Source: Podocnemis expansa (Eukaryota; Chordata; Testudines; Podocnemididae). Taken from it: a stretch of 64,000 bases of DNA. The translations under genes were made by a program, and so were the position numbers. The stretch spans positions 133,936,234 to 134,000,233 of the forward strand of contig ML681963.1 in assembly GCA_007922195.1 (NCBI GenBank). The letters run 5' to 3'. Below are positions 1 through 11,536 of the stretch, one piece after another. Numbering within the stretch: the first letter of the stretch is position 1; the number at the start of each line of letters is the position of its first letter. The notes beneath the pieces are model-generated. The model was not told where the DNA came from, made no database searches, and saw only the letters and a list, made by a program, of their open reading frames with translations.

Positions 1-101
1 GCTTCTTTCGAAATGGCCGTGCGTCATGTGGCCATGGCACTCCTTATTTCGAAACAACCTCTGTTGTTTCGAAATAAGGAGTGTGTGTGGCCATACCCTA
101 T
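1..101. mobile_element. Harbinger-like MITE fragment with a fold-back end
   Basis: The window opens inside a repeat that ends near 101. Positions 38-58 and 63-83 are perfect 21-base inverted arms around a four-base loop and contain the TTATTTCGAAA motif. The end reads GTGTGGCCATACCCTA, whose complement resembles the left end of the element at 1900 (GGCTATGGCCACAC). The left part is outside the window. Confidence 0.6.
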
Positions 102-1899
102 GTGTAGTACTTCATTCAGCTCCCACTGAAACTGACCTTTGCGTCTTTGAAAATTGCACATCATTTTACTGAAAGCAACTAACCCTGCATTTGCTTGAAG
201 TTGTATTGCCTCTGTCTGTGGAACACCGAACAGTTGTACATGAACAAACTTGAAAAAATGCTATTTTCCTCACATCTAAAATTACCAGGATGCTTCCTAG
301 GTTTTATGTTCTGCTAAATTTCTCTCAAATGTTTTAAAATGTGAAAGCTAAAAAAATGTGTTATAAAAATTATGATTTGCTGGGAATAAAAAACACATGC
401 TGGTATATTACTCAATGATATACTCTACTAACCCTACTGGGAGTTTTGTTTGTTTGTTTGTAACAAATTGCACAGAGAAAGAACTATGCTAATATGTACT
501 TAAAGCAAAATATGGTTAACATGAGGTATTGTAATTGTCATCATAATACAGTAGGACTTAAAATAAACTCCTGGGATCTCACCTGGAAAACAGTTGGATT
601 CAGGAACACAGGTATATATTTCCAGGGAATATTTGTATTGGAACTTTCTGATATGAAAGGTACAGACTCCCTTTTGACTGCACAGTGAAAGCATATAGTT
701 TCTCTTTCATGAAATCCAGTGTCTTTTAGGGAACATTAATTAGTATCATTTTAAAGTGTTTTTAGGTTTAAGCTTGTAATTCTAATCATGGAAGCTTTCT
801 GAAGAGCTAGGATCTTTCATATGCGAAGAAGCATATGGTGTCTTTAAAGAGTATCACAGTCCTCCTGTGGGTGTTGTAAGTGGCCAGTTTGTTCTGGAGA
901 ATTCCTTGCTTCCAAGCTCCCCACATGTGGTTTGCAGTCCTTGGCTGGCAAAGTTCAAGGATCCTAAAAGTCAGTGCTCCCTATACTGCTCTGGTGCCTC
1001 TTTTCCCCAGTTCTAGTGATTTCAACTTTAACAGCTGGCTAGGGAAGCCCTCTGAAGGTACCACCACTGCTCTGTGCCATCTATTGCCTCAGAGAAGCAG
1101 AAGCTACTGTCACATTGTGCCCTCTATCAAACTGCCCTGTCTCTGCACTATTCACTCTTCAGCAGGCTCAGCTCAGCTGTGAGAGAGGGGTCAGGGTATA
1201 TACAATCCTTGACAGACTTCTCAGCACCATAGATGCACTCCCAACAGCAAGTAAGTCTCTCTCTTCCCTGACTCGCACCCTTCAGTTCTCTCCAGACTCC
1301 CTTAGACACCTGTTCCTGACATTAGTCTTAGTCACAGTTACCCTAGGAATATTCAGTGTCAGTGTCTTGGCCTCATCTTTTCCATCAAGCTTAATTGCAT
1401 TCTGTGTCCCAAATGGAAAATTAATCTGAATTTTAGCCCCAGCGACACTAAACCAACACATAAAACAAACAGAAATGAGGCCTGGACCATTCAGTCAATT
1501 CTCCTTGCTCTCCAATAGATGTTTACAGAGAGCTTTCCCACCAGTAGAGATCCTGTTCATCTACAGTCTTAAGCAGCTCTGAGCCAATCTTCCCCCATTT
1601 CACCAACAGGTGCTAGCACTAAGCACCCTTGTATTAGGCTTCAGGCCTTACATAAATATATAAGGGTAAATATTCACTCTACCCTGCTGCTTTGCCAGGC
1701 ATCTGTGACATCATGGGCTCATCAGTACCTGATAGTCCAATAACTAGGAGGAGGCTTCTGTGACAACAATGGAGACAAGGTCACGACTAAGCACATTTCT
1801 AAGTTGGGATTTTTATAAGCTAATTGCATTGACAAAATCCATTTACAAAGTCATGTCTTGATCCTCCAGTGGGCAGCACAGAGACCCAGAGTACACCAA
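102..1899. other. Intergenic stretch, nothing recognised
   Basis: The sequence is AT-rich to mixed. The open frames at about 880-1430 are 100 codons or shorter, overlap each other and show no domain. I see no repeat boundaries. Confidence 0.5.
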
Positions 1900-2378
1900 G
1901 GCTATGGCCACACATAGCTTTTAAATCAAAACAATGGTCGTTGTTTCAATTTAAAAGTTATCATGTCTGAACGAAGTTTCATTATTTTGAAATGATGAGC
2001 CCCGTCATTTCGAAATAATGAACCTTATTTTGAAATAGTAAAGCCTAGGCTGAAATAGAAATAGCCATTATTTCGAAATTGTTGTTTCAAAATAATGCCG
2101 TTCGGACGTGTTGTTTCAAAATAACCATTATTTCGAATTAACACTTCTGCCCTTCTCCTTCCCAGGGTGCCTTCCTTTTTCTATATATTGGGTGGGGGCA
2201 TGGCCAAGGGAGGGGCCATGATGCCACACCTCCCAGGGTGCCCTTCTCCAGATTCGAAATAGCAAGTCCTGTGTCCGGACTTGCTATTCTGATTTGAGGT
2301 TTTTGCTTATTTCAATTTAAGTTAATTCAAATTAACAATTTTATTTTGAATTAACTTATTTCTAAATAAGCATCTGGG
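1900..2378. mobile_element. Harbinger-derived non-autonomous element (MITE)
   Basis: It begins GGCTATGGCCACAC and carries many ATTTCGAAAT-type palindromes. An internal stretch at about 2160-2250 (GGAGGTGTGGCA and GGCCATG motifs on the minus strand) matches, with changes, the sequence just inside the left end of the 5.2-10.2 kb Harbinger element (about 5385-5435). This suggests an internal-deletion derivative of a related element. The right end is uncertain and no clear target duplication was found. Confidence 0.5.
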
Positions 2379-2574
2379 TTTCATTAGTGCAAGACGCTCC
2401 CAGTGTGGAGCAACTGCAGGACTATGGCATAAGACAACAAATTTTATTTCCTTCATTTTTTCAAATTTCTTCATTTTTCAGTTTGCATTGGAAAATAGTC
2501 TCTTTTTTCCTTCAATATTAGGGGAAAAATGGATTGATGGAAACATCATGCAGAAAGTAAAGCATAGATTAGAC

Positions 2575-2757
2575 CAGGGGTCTCAAACTCAAATCACCAT
2601 GAGGGATGCATGAGGAATAGTACATTAGCCCGAGGGCCGCACCACGGAAACCTTTTCATACAACTATATTGCAAATATTGGTAACAACAGTGGTGAGGGC
2701 CACAGGAAATAACCTTGGGGCCCATGCAGCTCATGGGCTGCATGTTTGAGACCCCTG
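2575..2757. mobile_element. Short hAT element (183 bp) with perfect 8-bp target duplication
   Basis: The ends are inverted: CAGGGGTCTCAAACTC on the left and GTTTGAGACCCCTG on the right. The 8 bases before it (2567-2574, GATTAGAC) are repeated exactly after it (2758-2765). An 8-base duplication and CAGRGG ends are hallmarks of hAT transposons. It has no coding capacity, so it is non-autonomous. Confidence 0.9.
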
Positions 2758-2765
2758 GATTAGAC

Positions 2766-4246
2766 CCTATGGCTGAGATGGTCTGAGGAGTCTATGGTGT
2801 TTAAACATCCATCTGTTATTTAAACTACTGGAAGTGCATGATGGAGCCTTTGACTGCTCTGAAAATCTCAACCCATTAACCTAAAAAGCATCTCACCACC
2901 TATAGTTTTACAAACAATGTAGAACCTTGCTTCCACTGAAAGTAACAGGAGATCAGAACAGGACTGTGCTATATTTTGGAAGTCCCCAATCTATTAATTA
3001 TATCAGAAACAGAAAAGAAAAGCACTTTCACTATCGTTACTTTGCTTATTACTACCACAACATTATTTTTTCATTTCTTCCAGCAAATGAGTGTTTTTCC
3101 ATTAAAGAGGTGAGAGCCACTCGGTACTCACAAGTGGCACTTTTCTATTTTCTTAGTACAACCCTCTTGGCTACAATTAAAGCAGCAGCTAAATAGCAGA
3201 TCAAATTAAGGGCTGATTCTGTTGTACTTATGCATACGAACCTCCTACTGAATTCAGAACTGAGACACTGGAAGTAAAGAACGAGGAGCTGGAAGTTACG
3301 ATCTGTGAGACTGACAGTTAAATTGATAAGCCATTAAAAGCAAGTATATCTGACAGGAGGTGGCATTTGTATTTAGTGTGACTGAATTTATGCACCTTTA
3401 GCTTATCTTAGGACTCTTACTACAGCAGACCAAAGTATGTTTTCCAAAAAGTTTTGGAAAAAAAAAAAAAAGCTGGGTTGTTTTTTTTTTTAGTGGACAG
3501 GGTGAAATAAAAATAATAAATGTAATATTTTTCCTCCTTTTTCAGTGGAAAGAAAAAGTTTTAAAAGCTTAGGGGAAAATATGCTTTTTTCCCATAATTT
3601 CAGAACAGTTGAAATTTTTCATTTCCAAATTTCATCAAAAATACTTTCCATGAGAACTCTTGCAGTTCTGGAAATCTCCTTTTTCATCAAAAACAATGTC
3701 AACCATTTCTAATTTCTGCATCACCTCAGCTGCTTGCTAGCACGTGTGTGTGTATGTTGTTTATAGTAAATCAAGGAACCGAGATTGGCACGCTGACCTT
3801 GGGAGATCATCAGTCCCATAACATCTATTAAAGATCTCAGGGCCTGCTCACATGAATTGTTTCAACAGGAGCTGAATGTGCCCAGAACCTCACATGATCA
3901 AACTGTTAGTTTAAAAGATGTAAAGTACTTTGACCAAATTATGGAAATTTTTCATGGTGTCTAGGAGCAGCAGTGCCCCAAGATGGCTGCAAAACCCTCC
4001 CATAATCCATAAAAACTCCTTGAAAAAAGCAAATCCCACCCCTTCTACTGGGGAACTGATCTCCACAGGTTAGCGACTCATCTAACAGCAGATCCACCAC
4101 CAGGCTTTAGGGGCCTCACACAACTCCTGCCTTCCAGGCTTCTTCCTCTGGTTTCCTTCTTCAAAGGACAGTGCTGGCAAATCCTCTTGCCTTATGGCCC
4201 CTCACATAGCCTTCTTGTGGAGCTCTTCCTGCCAGCTGCTCAAACT
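2766..4246. other. Intergenic stretch with one old AT-rich repeat
   Basis: No gene is recognisable. Runs of A and T face each other at about 3461-3491. The stretch at about 3540-3715 looks like the AT-rich family seen at 44989-45386, but I cannot place its ends. Confidence 0.4.
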
Positions 4247-4248
4247 CC

Positions 4249-4604
4249 ATGGCTATGTCTGTATTGCAAGTTAGTTCAAATTAAGAAGGCTTAATTTGAA
4301 CTAACTTGGTATCTGTCTACACTAGGGTTTCATTACTTTGAACTAAGGAATTGCTTAATCTGAACTAATGAAAGCTTAGTTTGAGCTAGTAAGACCTGCC
4401 AGTTAGTTTGAACTAAGCCCTTAATTCAATGGCTGGTTCAAACTAAGGACAACATAGACAAGGGTTAACCCTTAATAACTTAATAAATTCAAACTAAGAG
4501 CAGTTAGTTCAAATTAATGAAGAGGACTAATTTGAAGTAATTTTAGTTGGAATTAGTGCATATTGTTAATTCAAACTAATTTTTCCTACTATAGGCATAG
4601 CCAT
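4249..4604. mobile_element. MITE with GGCTATG inverted ends
   Basis: The left end GGCTATGTCTGTAT and the right end (complement GGCTATGCCTATAG) are inverted copies. The interior is built of TTAGTTCAAATTAA-like palindromic units. It has no coding capacity and no clear target duplication. The end type resembles the other Harbinger-like MITEs in the window. Confidence 0.65.
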
Positions 4605-5206
4605 AGAGACCTAAATGACACCTTCCAGTTCATCTCCCACCTCACGCATCGCAGGATTACCCACTGAAAAAAGGTTTTAATTTGTAGAGGTTTTTTTTTT
4701 TTTTTTTAGCCCCATTATCTCCTCATTATCTGTCTCTGCCCCTTAGTCACATGAGAAGCCCACTATCTTTAGTGGAATTAGCTGTGATTAAGAATTTGCT
4801 GGGATGGGCACACAGGTTTTTTTTTTTAACCTCCCTACTAAATATGTTTCTGTTCCTCACTGGAGCTGAAGTTCCAGTGAAAATTTCTTTTAAAATCTTG
4901 ATATCAAAAGCTGCAGTATCCAAAACCCATGGTGGGTTAAAGTCTTAGATTTATAGTATAGTATAAATGAAATACTAGTTTATGATATCTGACTGCTCAC
5001 ATGTTGTGGTATTATATTAGGCACTTAATTAGATCAGTAAAATGCATTTCAATTTCCTATACCTTAGTCAAGCACTGTCAGAAAATATTTGTTCTTCCAG
5101 TTGCAGCATGAAAGACGTACCACAGTATATGCCACACCATATCTTGGAAACCTCCACTTAACTCTGCATACATATCTCAAAATACAGTCTGCATCAGTTC
5201 AAGACA
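4605..5206. other. Intergenic stretch, nothing recognised
   Basis: AT-rich sequence with a T-run at about 4691-4707. One 65-codon open frame has no recognisable domain. Confidence 0.4.
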
Positions 5207-5547
5207 CAGTATATGCCCACACGCAAGCCGTTAAAATCGATTTATGTTAAATTGCTTAACAAAATAAATATAAAAATCATTAAATTGATTTAACTTAAAT
5301 CAATTTGACAGGGCCACACCAAAAAAACCCCAAATCAAACTAGCATGTCCAGCCACAGGACTTGCTAGGTCGATTCAGGATATGGGCAACATGGGAGGTG
5401 TGGCAACATGGCCCCCTGGCAAGGCCATGTTCCCAGCCAATCCAGTAAAAGCAGGAACTGAACTCAGGTCCCCATCCATTGTGGCTGGTAGGAGTCTGTG
5501 TGAGACAGATGTATGGGGATGCTCCCTGACTCCCATACCATCAAGCA

Positions 5548-6712
5548 GTGGCTAGGCCCTCTGCTACCACGCAGGGTGTCCTCCTGCATTGGGACACCAT
5601 GTTCCTGGACCACGATGGCCCTGAGCTTGAGGCCATTTCCAACCTATTGCTGGACCTCAGAGCAGGCTTAGTTCCCCTCCCCACTTCTGTGCCCTGGCCA
5701 CAGGAGCCCAGCACAGACTGGTGGGAGCAGGTTGTCCAGGGACCCTGGAGCAATGCACAGTGGTGCAGGAACTTCAGGATGAGCAGGGAGGCACTTGCCC
5801 CAGTCATGCACCGAAGGGACACAGTAATGAGAGCTGCCATCCCTACAGACAAGAGAGTGGCCATCGCTCTCTGGAAGATGGCCATTCATGAGTCCTTCAG
5901 GTCCATAGCACACCTATTCAGCATTAGGGGGTCCACCATCAGGGAAGTTCTGCTCCAGGTTTCCAGCACCAGCAACCTGGTCCCACTGTCATGGCTCATC
6001 ATCCCAGGTGACCTGCAAGAAATCATCACCGGCATCGCCAACCTTGGGTTTCTGACCTATGCAAGGGTACTCAATGCCACCCACATCCCTGTGTGAGCTC
6101 CGGAGCACCGTGTGGCCAAGTACAGAAATCGGAAGGGGTATCACTCCATCATCCTTCAGGACCTTGTGGACCACTGGGGCATCTTTCAAAATTGCTACAC
6201 TGGATGGCTGGGGAAGGCACATGATGCAAGGGTCCTCCAGAACGCTGCCCTCTACTGGGGCATGGAGGCAGGCAGCTTCCTCGCCCCCCCCCCATAACAT
6301 CACTTTCAGGAAGCCTGTCCTCATTGCTGCTGATGCAGCCTATGAACTCCACCCATAACTCATGCGCCCCTACACGGGACCCATCGACGCCACCTGCGAC
6401 TTTTTAACCACCACTTGAACCACTGCTGCCAGGTGGTGGAGTGGGCATTTGGCTGACTGAAAGCCCACTGGAGTTGCTTGCTAACGCACCTCCACCTTGT
6501 GGAGGAGACCATCGCAGAGGTCATCAGCATGTATGTGGTCCTGCATAATTTATGAGAGCTCCGGAAGAAGATCGTGGTCCTCATCAGGGATGCTGAGGCA
6601 GAGCTTATGGCTGACCGCTTCTGGCAGCCAGACCCTGTGGTCCTGAGAGTGAACACCCCAGACAGTGGTCATTGCAGGTGAGGCCATGAAGGACCTGTTC
6701 CTCCTTGAGGCC
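5548..6712 (+). pseudogene. Harbinger transposase pseudogene
   Basis: The protein resembles PIF/Harbinger (HARBI1-like) DDE transposases, which cut and paste DNA. Recognisable segments in order are WCRNFRMSREAL, KRVAIALWKMA, the THIPV motif at the first catalytic site, YRNRKGYHSIILQDLVDH, AHDARVLQNAALY, ADAAYEL (second catalytic Asp at 6332-6334), LMRPYTG and VVEWAFG (catalytic Glu at 6439-6441). The first catalytic Asp is replaced by Asn (AAT at 6073-6075). There is an in-frame TGA at 6094-6096 where related copies have CGA, a frame change in the C-run near 6287-6294, another near 6400, and further stops, for example at 6454-6456. The start codon is uncertain. It cannot make active enzyme. 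Confidence 0.88.
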
Positions 6713-6818
6713 TTGTAAGGAGCATGCCCAACACCACACTTGTCCTCCTGCACCTGCCTGCCCATATCCCCCCCACCTCCGCTGACACCCCCAATCACCT
6801 GCCTCCTGGCCCTCACCC

Positions 6819-6824
6819 AATAAA
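6819..6824 (+). terminator. Poly(A) signal of the Harbinger transposase gene
   Basis: AATAAA lies about 110 bases after the end of the recognisable transposase and faces a minus-strand AATAAA at 6857-6862. Convergent poly(A) signals between two genes fit the layout of a two-gene Harbinger element. Confidence 0.6.
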
Positions 6825-6856
6825 AGCACCAACACAAAGAATAGTGGCTCATGGAT

Positions 6857-6862
6857 TTTATT
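6857..6862 (-). terminator. Poly(A) signal of the Harbinger Myb-like gene
   Basis: The minus strand reads AATAAA just downstream of the decayed Myb-like gene and only about 33 bases from the opposing plus-strand signal. Confidence 0.6.
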
Positions 6863-6865
6863 TAC

Positions 6866-9800
6866 AAAAAGGGGAAAGAGTTTGGGGATTGTGAGAGGGT
6901 ATGGAGCAGAGAGGAGTTTGGGGACTTGGGGGAGATCTGGGAACTGGGGAGGTGGGAAAATCAGGGGACTGGGGGACTGCCGGCACCCAGTGAGGCTCTG
7001 CCCTGGCCTTCCACCCATCCACCGCAGGTCCGAGGGTGCCTACTGCAAGAGGCGAGGGGCTCCCCATGATGACAATCCTCAGCAGCCCAGCGGGGCTCAT
7101 GACCGGTGATGCAGCGCATGCTGGTGGTGACATCTTGGAGGTCTGTGCAAATGCCCACCAACGCCTCACTCTGATCTTCCAGTACCATGTCGATGCAGTC
7201 ATCGGTGTCGGCGGCCCACTGGAGCTGGTGTATTGCCGCATCCTACCCTGTGGTCTGCTGCTGCCTCCAGGTCTGGGAATCTTCATGGGCCTCCTGGCCC
7301 AGCTTGAGAAGCATATGGAGGAGGTCGTGGAGGCTCATGCGAGCCCTCCTCACGTGGCTGTTGGACTCAGTGTCATCTGATGGCGGGTGGCTGCACATGC
7401 TACATGCAGAAGTGTAGAGAGTGGTTAGTGCCATGCAGTGGCCCCAGGCCATGTGCTGCTGCCTGACAGTGCCTTGCAGCTGTGCCCTGACTGTCTCCGC
7501 CCCCATCCCGAGCCATGCCCTGTAGTATCAAGCCCCAGAGGTAGTTTGGAAGGGCTGCTGGGAACCCCTTACAGTGCTGGCATTGGCACACAGCCTGGTG
7601 TCAGGCGAGTGCCATTGCCATCTCCTAGGGCCACATGCTTTGGGCTGCTTGCTGTGTGTCCCTTGCCATGGCCTTGGGTTCCCTGCGCCCCCCCCCCACT
7701 GGTAGTTGATCCCCCACCTACCTTGGTGTGTGTGCCTCCCTCCCACATGGTCCCTAGCCCCTGTATCTCCTGAGATTGTCCGCTGCCCCCCCCCGGCACC
7801 TCAGATCCTGTCTGACTGCCCTGTCCTGCTAGAGCCAGGCCTAGTCATGCTCACATGGAGGGAAGGGGGAATACTCACCCACAGGCACCCCAGACATGCA
7901 TCTGGACATCCCGTCACCAAGATCCTCCTCAGATGGCTGCACCACCTCTGCCTCCTCCTCCTCCAGGCACACTGTCGGTACCTCCTCCTGCAGGGCGGGG
8001 AAGACCTTGGGACTGGCTTGCTCCACTGGAGCTGGTGGGCTACTCCCAGGGTGGTGGCCTCGTCCAAATCAATGGATGCCTCAGGGTCAGTCAGCACCTC
8101 CAAATGCTGTCGTTCTGCTGAATCACAGGTTGCCCTTGGGAGTCTGCAGGGCTCCTGCCCCAGAAAGGCATCCCGCTCCTCATAATAAAGGTAACTGGTG
8201 TCACTTGTTGCTCCATGGAGCAGTCTTGCCTCCCTCACTCTGGCATAGTCCTGCCTGAGGACTTTAATCTTAGCACGCACCTGCTCAGAGGTGCAGCTGT
8301 ATCCCTGGGGATGACAGTGTCAGGGCAACGTCTGTATATATATCACAGTTCTGGTGTCTGGCCCAGAACTGTGCAAGGATATCCTCTGTCCCCCAAATCT
8401 GTAGGAGACAGAGGACCTCCTTGTTGCTCCAAACAGGAGCCCTGCATCGCTTCTGTGATGTAGCAGCACGCAGAGCCGTCCCTTGGGGGGGTGCAGGGCC
8501 CTGGGCAAATCACACTTTGTGGGGCCCCCATTCAACCCCCCCCACACTCGGGGGGGGGGGGGGCTGGCCATCCCAGGAAAGGAGCAGGCCTCTGCGCTGG
8601 CTGTCCCATGACGGGACTGGGAGAGCCAGTCAAAACTGGTGGGCTTGTTCAGTGCTGCTGGTACACCCCTCGCTCCCCCTGGCCACCCATGCTGCTCTCT
8701 GCTCTGTGTCAAGCCTGCCTGCTGACCACCCAATCCTGCCACCTGAGCTAGTGAGAGGTGGGGTGACCCCTGGCCAGCCTGCCTGCTGCCCCCGAGCCTT
8801 ACCCCTGGGCTAGGGGGAGGGGAGCCTGGCTAGACAGGCCAGGGGTTTGACTCTGGGCCAGACCTGACCAGCAGTTTAATCCCTGGCCAGACCTTCCTGC
8901 TGGCTGGGTTAGGTGGAGGTGAATCCTTGCCTCACTGCCTAGGCTTGGTGGGGGGGCCACGAACCCTAGCCCCGCCTGCTCCCCAGCATTGCTGCTTTGG
9001 ATTGGGAGGTGACCCATGGCCCAGTCTGCCTGCTGGCCCCCCCAGCCTTGCTGCCTGAGCTAGGTGGAGACGACCCCTAACCCAGCCTGCTCTCTGGCGT
9101 CACCACCTGGCCGGGGGGGGGGTGTCAGTCCTTGGCCTGGCCTGCTTGCAATCCTGGGGTACGGGTGGTGGTGAGGCTTCCCAGGCTGCCCATCCTTCTC
9201 TTGCCTGGACACCAGCATGACCCGGAGCCCAGGGGGGCATGATCCCTGATCTACGTGCCCCCCACCAGCCCAATGTGACTTGGGGCTCAGGGAGAGTCCT
9301 GGATCCCCAGCCCCCTCCAGCCTGGCCGCTGGCCTGACCCAAGGCCCAGGTGGGCCTGATCCCTGGCCACCTGTCCCACATTGGCCTGGCAAGATCCAGG
9401 GCCCACAGGGAGTCCTGGATCCTCAGGTCCCTCAGACCCCTACCCCCAACCTGGCTGCTGGCCTGACCCAGGGCCCTGAGCAGGGGGGATCCCCAGCCAA
9501 TGCCCCCTTGGCTCAGGCTCAGGGTCTCACCAGACCCCTCCCTCACAATACTTACCTGGCTGTGTGTTCCTTGGGCTGGTGCTGCCAGCATCTGCTGAAG
9601 GAGGAAAGGTTTAAACCTCCCTCTTCCCTCCAGCTAATAGCTCAGCTGCATGCTCCAAGGGGGTAGGGTGGCAGGCAGCCCAGCTATTCACCGGCAGAGC
9701 AGGGGCTGAGTGAGCTTGTGTCTGCCAGCTAAAAACATTCGGGGCTCGTTGTGGGAGATATGGGGCTTGTGCCAGTCCCTGGCAGGTGGGGGGGGAGTGG

Positions 9801-10002
9801 TGTGGGCCCTGCGGGGTCCCCAAAAGCACGGGGGCCTGGGCGGCTGCCTTGCTCGCCCTACCATAGGGACGGCCCTGGCAGCACATGCCTCAGCTGTGCT
9901 GTCAGCAGCCTGAAAGCACGCTGCAGCACAGGGCCTGGGCACTTCCTTCTTCCTGGTGCCAGGCACCCTGGGAGAAGGAAGGGCAAGCCACGCTGAAATC
10001 AA
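6866..10002 (-). pseudogene. Harbinger Myb/SANT-like gene, split by a hAT insertion
   Basis: Harbinger transposons often encode a second protein with a Myb/SANT-like domain that binds DNA with the transposase. On the minus strand an open frame begins at 10002, runs to about 9886 (ending STAEACAA), is interrupted by the hAT element, and resumes at about 8462 with TSQKRCRAPVWSNKEVLCLL and IWGTEDILAQFWARHQN. A stop and frame change at about 8295-8300 follow, then SEQVRAKIKVLRQDYARVRE and YYEERDAFLG. These segments follow the order of the trihelix-like domain (the W..KEV..L..IWG part, then the R.KIK.LRQDY part). Weaker open segments continue to about 6870 and may be the C-terminal part (MSLHDLLHMLLKLGQEAHED). 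Multiple stops make it nonfunctional. Confidence 0.75.
8471..9877. mobile_element. hAT element nested inside the Harbinger element
   Basis: The inverted ends are CAGAGCCGTCCCTTGG on the left and, on the complement of the right, CAGGGCCGTCCCTATGG. It is flanked by 8-bp duplications GCAGCACG (8463-8470) and GCAGCACA (9878-9885), seven of eight identical. The interior is GC-rich with long G and C runs and has no recognisable transposase; the open frames here are low-complexity. Removing the element and one duplication reconnects the frame of the Myb-like gene, which confirms the boundaries. Confidence 0.88.
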
Positions 10003-10312
10003 ACTAAAGGTTGTTTCAAAATAACATGTCCAAAAAGTGTTATTTCAAAACAATCATTTCAATTTAAGCACCGTTTCGAATTAAAACCAGGTTTTAGCAA
10101 TTCAGTATAACTTCCCTTGTATCAAAATGACAGAGTTTATCATTTTGATACAAGGGAGCGTCATCTGGACTAAATCATTTTCAAATTGAAATAACTAACA
10201 TTATTTTGATTCAATGCCTGTGTCTGGATATGCCCACAATTCTAACACATGGTAAAAGTGACTTCATAAATACTTTAGCCACTGTATGTTTTCCTTCAGA
10301 TTAAAATAAATT

Positions 10313-10600
10313 GAGGCTTGGTCTACACTGCTGACAAAATATGGTGAAAGTTGATGGGCAATATGCAAGCTACATAGAGGATGAGTATCTCCCATCAATT
10401 TCCTAACTTCTGTGAAGTGTGCCATCCCCACTACAGTGCACCAATAGGAAATGCCCATCCATCGATACAACATTAGTCTTTTTGAGGGGACAGATTAACA
10501 CTGCTGACTTCCAGACTGATTGAGCAGCAGTGAAGATCTGCTTAATCGATCCCCTAGAATCGATCTGACTGTGCCTCTATTAATGCAGACATTCCTTGAG
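10313..10600. mobile_element. Harbinger-like MITE fragment
   Basis: It begins GGCTTGGTCTACACT, the TCTACACT-type end shared by other MITEs in this window (39547 and 54890), and contains ATCGAT-rich internal palindromes near 10535-10566. The right end is not clear. Confidence 0.45.
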
Positions 10601-11536
10601 AGGCCAATGCGCCACAGAATAAACTCTGTTTAATCAGCATAGTTCTAGAAACTGTTAAAACATCACTAAAAGTTGCTAGGGTAACAGAAGAATATATTTA
10701 TTTCCATCTTTCCTCTAGTTATATATACTTAACATCATTTTATGTACTCTCTTCATGAGTGTATAGTACAACATGACCGGAATGTTTAAAAATGCTCAAC
10801 TCTTTCTCTGGGCACAAGATTTTCATGAGAGTACATGGCCAGATTTTCAAAAGTACTGAGCATCTTGGATCCTGGATGCTAGAAGAGATGGTTGAAAAAA
10901 TGGAAGTGCAGCAAACATTTGTGTGAAACATATGTCCCTTTTTTCAACTAAAAAGTCCAAAATATGATATTTTGACCAATTCTCTTGCTGTTCAAATTTT
11001 TGACAAAAATTTTCTCAAAATATTCGATTTTGTATATTCAACAGAGAGAGAATCACATCTAATGCAATGAATATTTGAAGCTCTGGCTCTTATTTGGGTG
11101 CCCAAATTGATACAGTGCTCTTCTGAAATTGCCGGCTGAAATCATGGGCGACTTGAACTTGGAAATCTTGCCCAGAATATGAGAGCAAGAGTTAGAAGGA
11201 TAGTACTTACAAGATGGTAGAGGCCCTAAAGAACTTAACATTCACTATTCCACAAAATGACTTGATAATTCTTGAGACCTGAAATATGAGTAACCACTTA
11301 CTTGGAAGGACTTAAGGGAACTTGTTCATTCTGATCCCTGAGATTCATTGATCTAAAAATTCAGTCTTTTTTTTTGTAAAAATACTGAAGGGAATTATTA
11401 GTAAGAGAAAATGATTATCAGCAGCACATCATGGTGCCACACAAGGATTGGTATGAATATATCATTTTATTTGTGAGATCAGAAAACAGGTCCATTACAG
11501 GTACTACCTGCACATACCAGAGGGTGACATGCAGTG
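10601..11536. other. Intergenic stretch, little recognised
   Basis: AT-rich sequence. The TTTTCAA/TTTTTGACAAAAATTTT part at 10935-11030 resembles the AT-rich repeat family seen at 44989-45386. No gene is visible. Confidence 0.35.

Larger units (their letters stand above)
5207..10235. mobile_element. PIF/Harbinger transposon, full length but decayed
   Basis: The element has degenerate inverted ends (left CAGTATATGCCCACACGCAAG; right complement GGGCATATCCAGACACAGG) and is flanked on both sides by ACA (5204-5206 and 10236-10238), as expected for the 3-bp duplications of this superfamily. It holds two convergent broken genes: a Harbinger DDE transposase on the plus strand and a Myb/SANT-like protein on the minus strand, with facing poly(A) signals between them. 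The interior is much more GC-rich than the flanks and has many CpG-decay changes. A 1407-bp hAT element sits inside the second gene; without it the transposon would be about 3.6 kb. Confidence 0.85.

Noticed and set aside
880..1429. Two overlapping open frames of about 100 codons
   Set aside because: They overlap in different frames, lack domains and have no splice or promoter context that I can support.
8320..9996. Many long open frames on both strands rich in Pro, Gly and Ala
   Set aside because: They lie in the GC-rich, low-complexity interior of a hAT element and in shadow frames of the Myb-like pseudogene.
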